64,000 bases of DNA from Microbacter sp. GSS18 (GTDB taxonomy: Bacteria; Actinomycetota; Actinomycetes; Actinomycetales; Microbacteriaceae), in NCBI GenBank assembly GCA_029319145.1, contig CP119753.1, forward strand, positions 930,001 to 994,000, given 5' to 3'. A program made the translations under genes and the position numbers. Below the pieces are notes generated by a model. That model did not search any database and had not been told where the DNA came from. It saw only the letters and a list, made by a program, of their open reading frames with translations. Below are positions 60,489 through 64,000 of the stretch, one piece after another; positions within the stretch are counted from its first letter, which is position 1, and each line of letters begins with the position of its first letter.

Positions 60489-61709
60489 CTAGGCCGGCGT
60501 ACGGCGCGCCGACGACGAACGTCTGCGTGTCGTGTCGGTTCCGATCGAGCCGAGGATCAGCGCTGTCTGGAGGATGAGCGCTTCGCGCGGCCCCGTCGCA
60601 TCCCAGCCGATCACCTCGGATACCCGCTTCAGGCGATACCGGACCGTGTTGGGGTGGACGAACAGCTCACGCGCCGTCGCCTCGAGCGACCGGCCGTTGT
60701 CGAGGTAGCTCCACAGCGTGGTGACCAGATCGGCGCTGTGAGCCTGCAGCGGGCGGTAGATGCGGTCCACGAGGGTGTGCTTGGCCAGCGGATCTCCCGC
60801 CAGCGCGCGCTCGGGCAGAAGGTCGTCGGCCTCCACCGGCCGCGGGGCGTTGCGCCAGGACCGCGCCACGGCGAAGCCCGCCAGGGCGGCGCGGGCGCTC
60901 TGGCCCGCCTCCACGAGGGCCGGAACCGTCGGACCGAGCACGAGGTGACCTTCGCCGAAGCCCGGCTCGAGGCGCTTCGTGATCTCGAGGAACGGCAGAT
61001 CGCCGGTCCCGTCGTCGGGCCGGTTCGGCGGGTCCGAGCGGCCCACGACGAGCACGAGGCGCGATCCCTGGACGCCGATGAGCACGTCGGCCCCGAGTTT
61101 TCGGGCGGTCCTCCGCAGCTGGTCGACATCGAACTGCGGGGGAGTGGTACCGACGAGCACCGCCACCTCTCCGTGCCCGTGCCAGCCCAGGGCGGCGATG
61201 CGACTGGGCAGCTCCTCGTCGGCCTCGCCGGTGAGGATCGAGTCGACGACGAGCGCCTCCAGGCGTGCGTCCCACAGGCCCCGCGCCTCGGCGGCGCGCG
61301 CGTACACGTCGGCTGCGGCGAACGCGACCTCGCGCGAGTAGAGCAGGATCGCCTCCCGGAGGTGCGCGCCGCGACCGCGGACGCGCTCCTCCGTGACCTC
61401 GACGGTGACCCGGATCAGTTGCAGCGTCTGCTGCAGACTGACACTGCGCAGCAGCTCACGAGGAGCCGCCGCGAAGATGTCGGCGGCGATCCACGGCGTC
61501 GACTCGGGGTCGTCGTACCACTGGATGAATGACGTGATGCCCGCCTGTGCGACCAGTCCGACGGCGGACCGGCGCGCAGGCGGCATCTCGGCATACCAGG
61601 GGAGGGTGTCCTCGAGCCGCTTGATCGTCACCGTGGCGATGTCGCCCGAGATGCGTCGCAGCCAGGCGAGCGTCTCGGCCTTGTCCATCGCCGGCTGACC
61701 CGTGGGCAT
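60489..61709 (-). CDS. fasR: PucR-type regulator, FasR-like
   Basis: In Streptomyces coelicolor FasR, a PucR-like protein encoded just upstream of fabD, activates the fatty-acid operon. This 406-residue protein has the same location and layout. It has a long N-terminal domain (LAWLRRISGDIATVTIKRLEDTLPWYAEMP near 14), a middle GGDEF-like or regulatory region, and a C-terminal PucR helix-turn-helix (SLEATARELFVHPNTVRYRLKRVSEVIGWD near 345). ATG 61709 with GAGAG upstream is preferred over ATG 61688. It starts 8 nt after the aceE stop. The gene symbol is assigned by context and fold. Confidence 0.88.
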   Translation of the reverse strand: MPTGQPAMDKAETLAWLRRISGDIATVTIKRLEDTLPWYAEMPPARRSAVGLVAQAGITSFIQWYDDPESTPWIAADIFAAAPRELLRSVSLQQTLQLIRVTVEVTEERVRGRGAHLREAILLYSREVAFAAADVYARAAEARGLWDARLEALVVDSILTGEADEELPSRIAALGWHGHGEVAVLVGTTPPQFDVDQLRRTARKLGADVLIGVQGSRLVLVVGRSDPPNRPDDGTGDLPFLEITKRLEPGFGEGHLVLGPTVPALVEAGQSARAALAGFAVARSWRNAPRPVEADDLLPERALAGDPLAKHTLVDRIYRPLQAHSADLVTTLWSYLDNGRSLEATARELFVHPNTVRYRLKRVSEVIGWDATGPREALILQTALILGSIGTDTTRRRSSSARRTPA

Positions 61710-61717
61710 GTGGTCGG

Positions 61718-64000
<2,283 letters not shown>

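Overview
The window looks like chromosomal DNA of a high-GC Gram-positive actinobacterium, most likely Microbacterium or a close relative in Microbacteriaceae. I infer this from about 70% GC, many GTG starts, ATGA/GTGA gene overlaps, a PucR-type regulator (FasR-like) next to fabD-fabH-acpP-fabF, and housekeeping blocks such as hrcA-dnaJ-rsmE-HIT-phoH-ybeY-corC-era and recO-uppS-dusB-dgt-dnaG. This is family recognition from protein sequence; no database search was possible. I see no insertion sequence, prophage, CRISPR array or integrase.

Layout. 0-2.6 kb: small membrane protein, nadD, a repeat-bearing membrane-anchored protein, rsfS, tRNA-Ala. 2.6-9.1 kb: mostly single genes (secreted GH3 glycosidase, a putative DNA-glycosylase-family protein, SRAP protein, App1-like phosphatase, DedA, pabB). 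9.1-16.2 kb: leuS, comEA-comEC, holA, rpsT. 16.3-28.8 kb: alpha/beta hydrolase, lepA, DUF1990-hemW, hrcA behind a CIRCE operator, dnaJ, rsmE, HIT-phoH-ybeY-corC-era, lipoprotein. 28.86-30.8 kb: a leucine-rich leader peptide and leuA. 30.9-38.5 kb: an accessory metabolic block with an MTAP-like phosphorylase, a sugar-nucleotide epimerase, a two-component system, two different glycosyl/nucleotidyl-transferase-like proteins (GT2 and DUF2064), a methyltransferase, a membrane protein and a molybdopterin oxidoreductase fused to a cytochrome-b-like membrane domain. 38.6-45.6 kb: recO-uppS, dusB-dgt-dnaG and an orphan ABC ATPase. 45.6-52.9 kb: tRNA-Asn, def, DMT transporter, a small membrane protein, tRNA-Met(CAT), a bifunctional PBP, dinB and a lactonase. 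53-56.7 kb: a stand-alone DUF262/DUF1524 (GmrSD/SspE-like) protein, a probable 2-oxoglutarate-oxygenase-fold protein and a DUF3145 protein. 56.8-64 kb: the fatty-acid synthesis operon with its regulator, directly downstream of aceE, which runs off the right end.

The commonest regulatory feature is a TANNNT -10 box placed 6-7 nt before a start codon. At least 18 genes on both strands show it. It implies leaderless transcripts for many monocistronic or first-in-operon genes. Two divergent pairs (DedA/pabB and def/DMT transporter) use this arrangement within 42-44 bp, so the two promoters must overlap.

The candidates for undescribed biology are the 30.9-38.5 kb block, the leuA leader, the DUF262 protein with an unassigned C-terminal domain, the 2OG-oxygenase-like protein, and the palindrome between fasR and fabD. 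No intergenic stretch exceeds about 300 bases.
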